Shown: one piece after another, positions 32,157-32,809 of the stretch | Numbering within the stretch: position 1 is the stretch's first letter | Layout of the letters: each line of letters opens with the position of its first letter | Assembly: GCA_025449645.1 (NCBI GenBank) | Contig: JANWIY010000013.1 | Location: forward strand, 1-32,809 | Direction: 5' to 3' | DNA: 32,809 bases | Source of the DNA: Chitinophagaceae bacterium | Lineage (GTDB): Bacteria > Bacteroidota > Bacteroidia > Chitinophagales > Chitinophagaceae | Made by a program: the position numbers and the translations under genes | The notes under the pieces: model-generated | Seen by the model: only the letters and a program-made list of their open reading frames with translations | What the model was told of the DNA's origin: nothing | Database searches by the model: none

Positions 32157-32809
32157 ATGAAATTTCCTTCCCCGGTATCATTGCCCTGGTTATCTGAATT
32201 TCTCGGCGCTTCCCTGAAGGGAGATGTAAAGGCTTTTGCAACTGGCATTAATGAGATACACAAAGTTGAAAGGGGCGACCTTGTTTTTGTGGATCATCCA
32301 AAATATTATGATAAGTGCCTTCAATCAGCAGCTTCTTTTATAATTATCAACCAGCTTGTGGAGTGCCCCCCGGGAAAGGCCTTGCTGATCGTTGATGAGC
32401 CTTTCGAGGCCTATCTGAAAATTGTAAAACACTTTCGTCCATTTGAAGTAGCGGTTCAGTTGCTGAGTCCGGATGCACAAATCGGTAGGACTACTTTTAT
32501 TTATCCCGGCGCATTTATCGGCCATCATGTACAGATAGGAGAGCGTTGCGTGATCCACCCCAATGTGAGTATTCTGGATCATTGCGTAGTAGGGAATGAC
32601 GTGATCATTCAGGCGGGAACGGTCATCGGCTCCGATGCTTTTTATTATAACACGAAAAAGAACCGGGAGGTCTGGTATAAAAAAATGTTGAGCTGTGGAA
32701 GGGTAGTGGTGGAAGACGAGGTGGAGATCGGTGCAGGATGCACGATCGACCGGGGAGTGACCGCTGATACCGTCATTGGTAAGGGATGCCGTCTGGATAA
32801 TATGATCCA
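32157..32809 (+). CDS. lpxD: LpxD-type UDP-3-O-acylglucosamine N-acyltransferase, 5' part (cut by window end)
   Basis: The open frame starts at the ATG at 32157 and runs off the end, giving 217 codons. The N-terminal uridine-binding domain (about 1-100) includes VERGDLVFVDHPKYYDKCL and KALLIVDEPFEAYLKIVKHF. From residue 105 left-handed beta-helix hexapeptide repeats begin (AQIGRTTFIYPGAFIGHHVQ, CVIHPNVSILDHCVVGNDVI), followed by SDAFYYNTKKN and the last coils VEIGAGCTIDRGV. LpxD adds the N-linked hydroxy-acyl chain in lipid A synthesis. The catalytic His region (after DNMI) lies just beyond the window. Many Bacteroidota carry two LpxD-like genes, and this one resembles the shorter type, so its role as main LpxD is not certain. 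Confidence 0.82.
   Translation, partial: MKFPSPVSLPWLSEFLGASLKGDVKAFATGINEIHKVERGDLVFVDHPKYYDKCLQSAASFIIINQLVECPPGKALLIVDEPFEAYLKIVKHFRPFEVAVQLLSPDAQIGRTTFIYPGAFIGHHVQIGERCVIHPNVSILDHCVVGNDVIIQAGTVIGSDAFYYNTKKNREVWYKKMLSCGRVVVEDEVEIGAGCTIDRGVTADTVIGKGCRLDNMI

Noticed and set aside
1-32809. tRNA or rRNA genes
   Set aside because: No cloverleaf or T-loop consensus was noticed by eye in the spacers; a covariance-model scan was not possible here.

Overview
The window reads as a chromosomal segment of a Bacteroidota genome, most likely Chitinophagaceae or a relative. The evidence is the gldH gliding lipoprotein gene, Bat (Bacteroides aerotolerance) genes, the long insert-containing form of IspG, a partial IcmF fused mutase, the PE-forming cdsA/psd pair, exact TAnnTTTG -7 boxes upstream of several genes, and weak Shine-Dalgarno sequences. 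Gene density is high and both strands are used. No rRNA, tRNA, CRISPR array, transposase or phage gene was seen. The family assignment is inference.

Layout. 1-4.2 kb: 3' end of icmF, a small membrane protein, a Nei-type DNA glycosylase divergent from a DUF72 gene, a lipoprotein amidase, a bidirectional terminator and a PfpI/DJ-1 protein. 4.2-13.8 kb: a carbohydrate and cell-wall block. It holds a GH63-like glucosidase, a kinase joined to a RapZ C-terminal domain, a convergent MurU-like uridylyltransferase, nadB, a lipoprotein, and divergent galM/galK. 13.8-19.7 kb (minus strand): an Omp85-type barrel protein overlapping ispG, batC, batB and a class D beta-lactamase. 19.8-25.9 kb: a small membrane protein, dusB, a CPBP protease, cdsA, psd, a YjjG-like HAD phosphatase and an SDR. 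26-32.8 kb: batD, a response regulator/histidine kinase pair, gldH, yicC, rluE and the 5' part of an lpxD-type acyltransferase cut by the window end.

How the genes may work together. The most striking gene is at 6964-8415. It fuses an AmgK-like sugar kinase to the domain that in E. coli RapZ senses glucosamine-6-phosphate, and it meets a MurU-like nucleotidyltransferase tail to tail. AmgK plus MurU is the known anomeric shortcut for recycling MurNAc into UDP-MurNAc, so this looks like a recycling pair with a built-in amino-sugar sensor. The lipoprotein amidase at 2715 could feed such a route.

The second theme is non-coding. Intergenic spaces carry long-armed inverted repeats whose arms are short tandem repeats: GTTGATG-type and TTTTTAA/TTTTTAC-type heptamers, and an ATTTGAGA-type octamer. 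They sit directly after stop codons, sometimes supplying the stop codon itself, and probably act as terminators or as a repeat family that expands in gene gaps. The third observation is that batC appears to start at a non-canonical CTG in a CTGA overlap with the batB stop.
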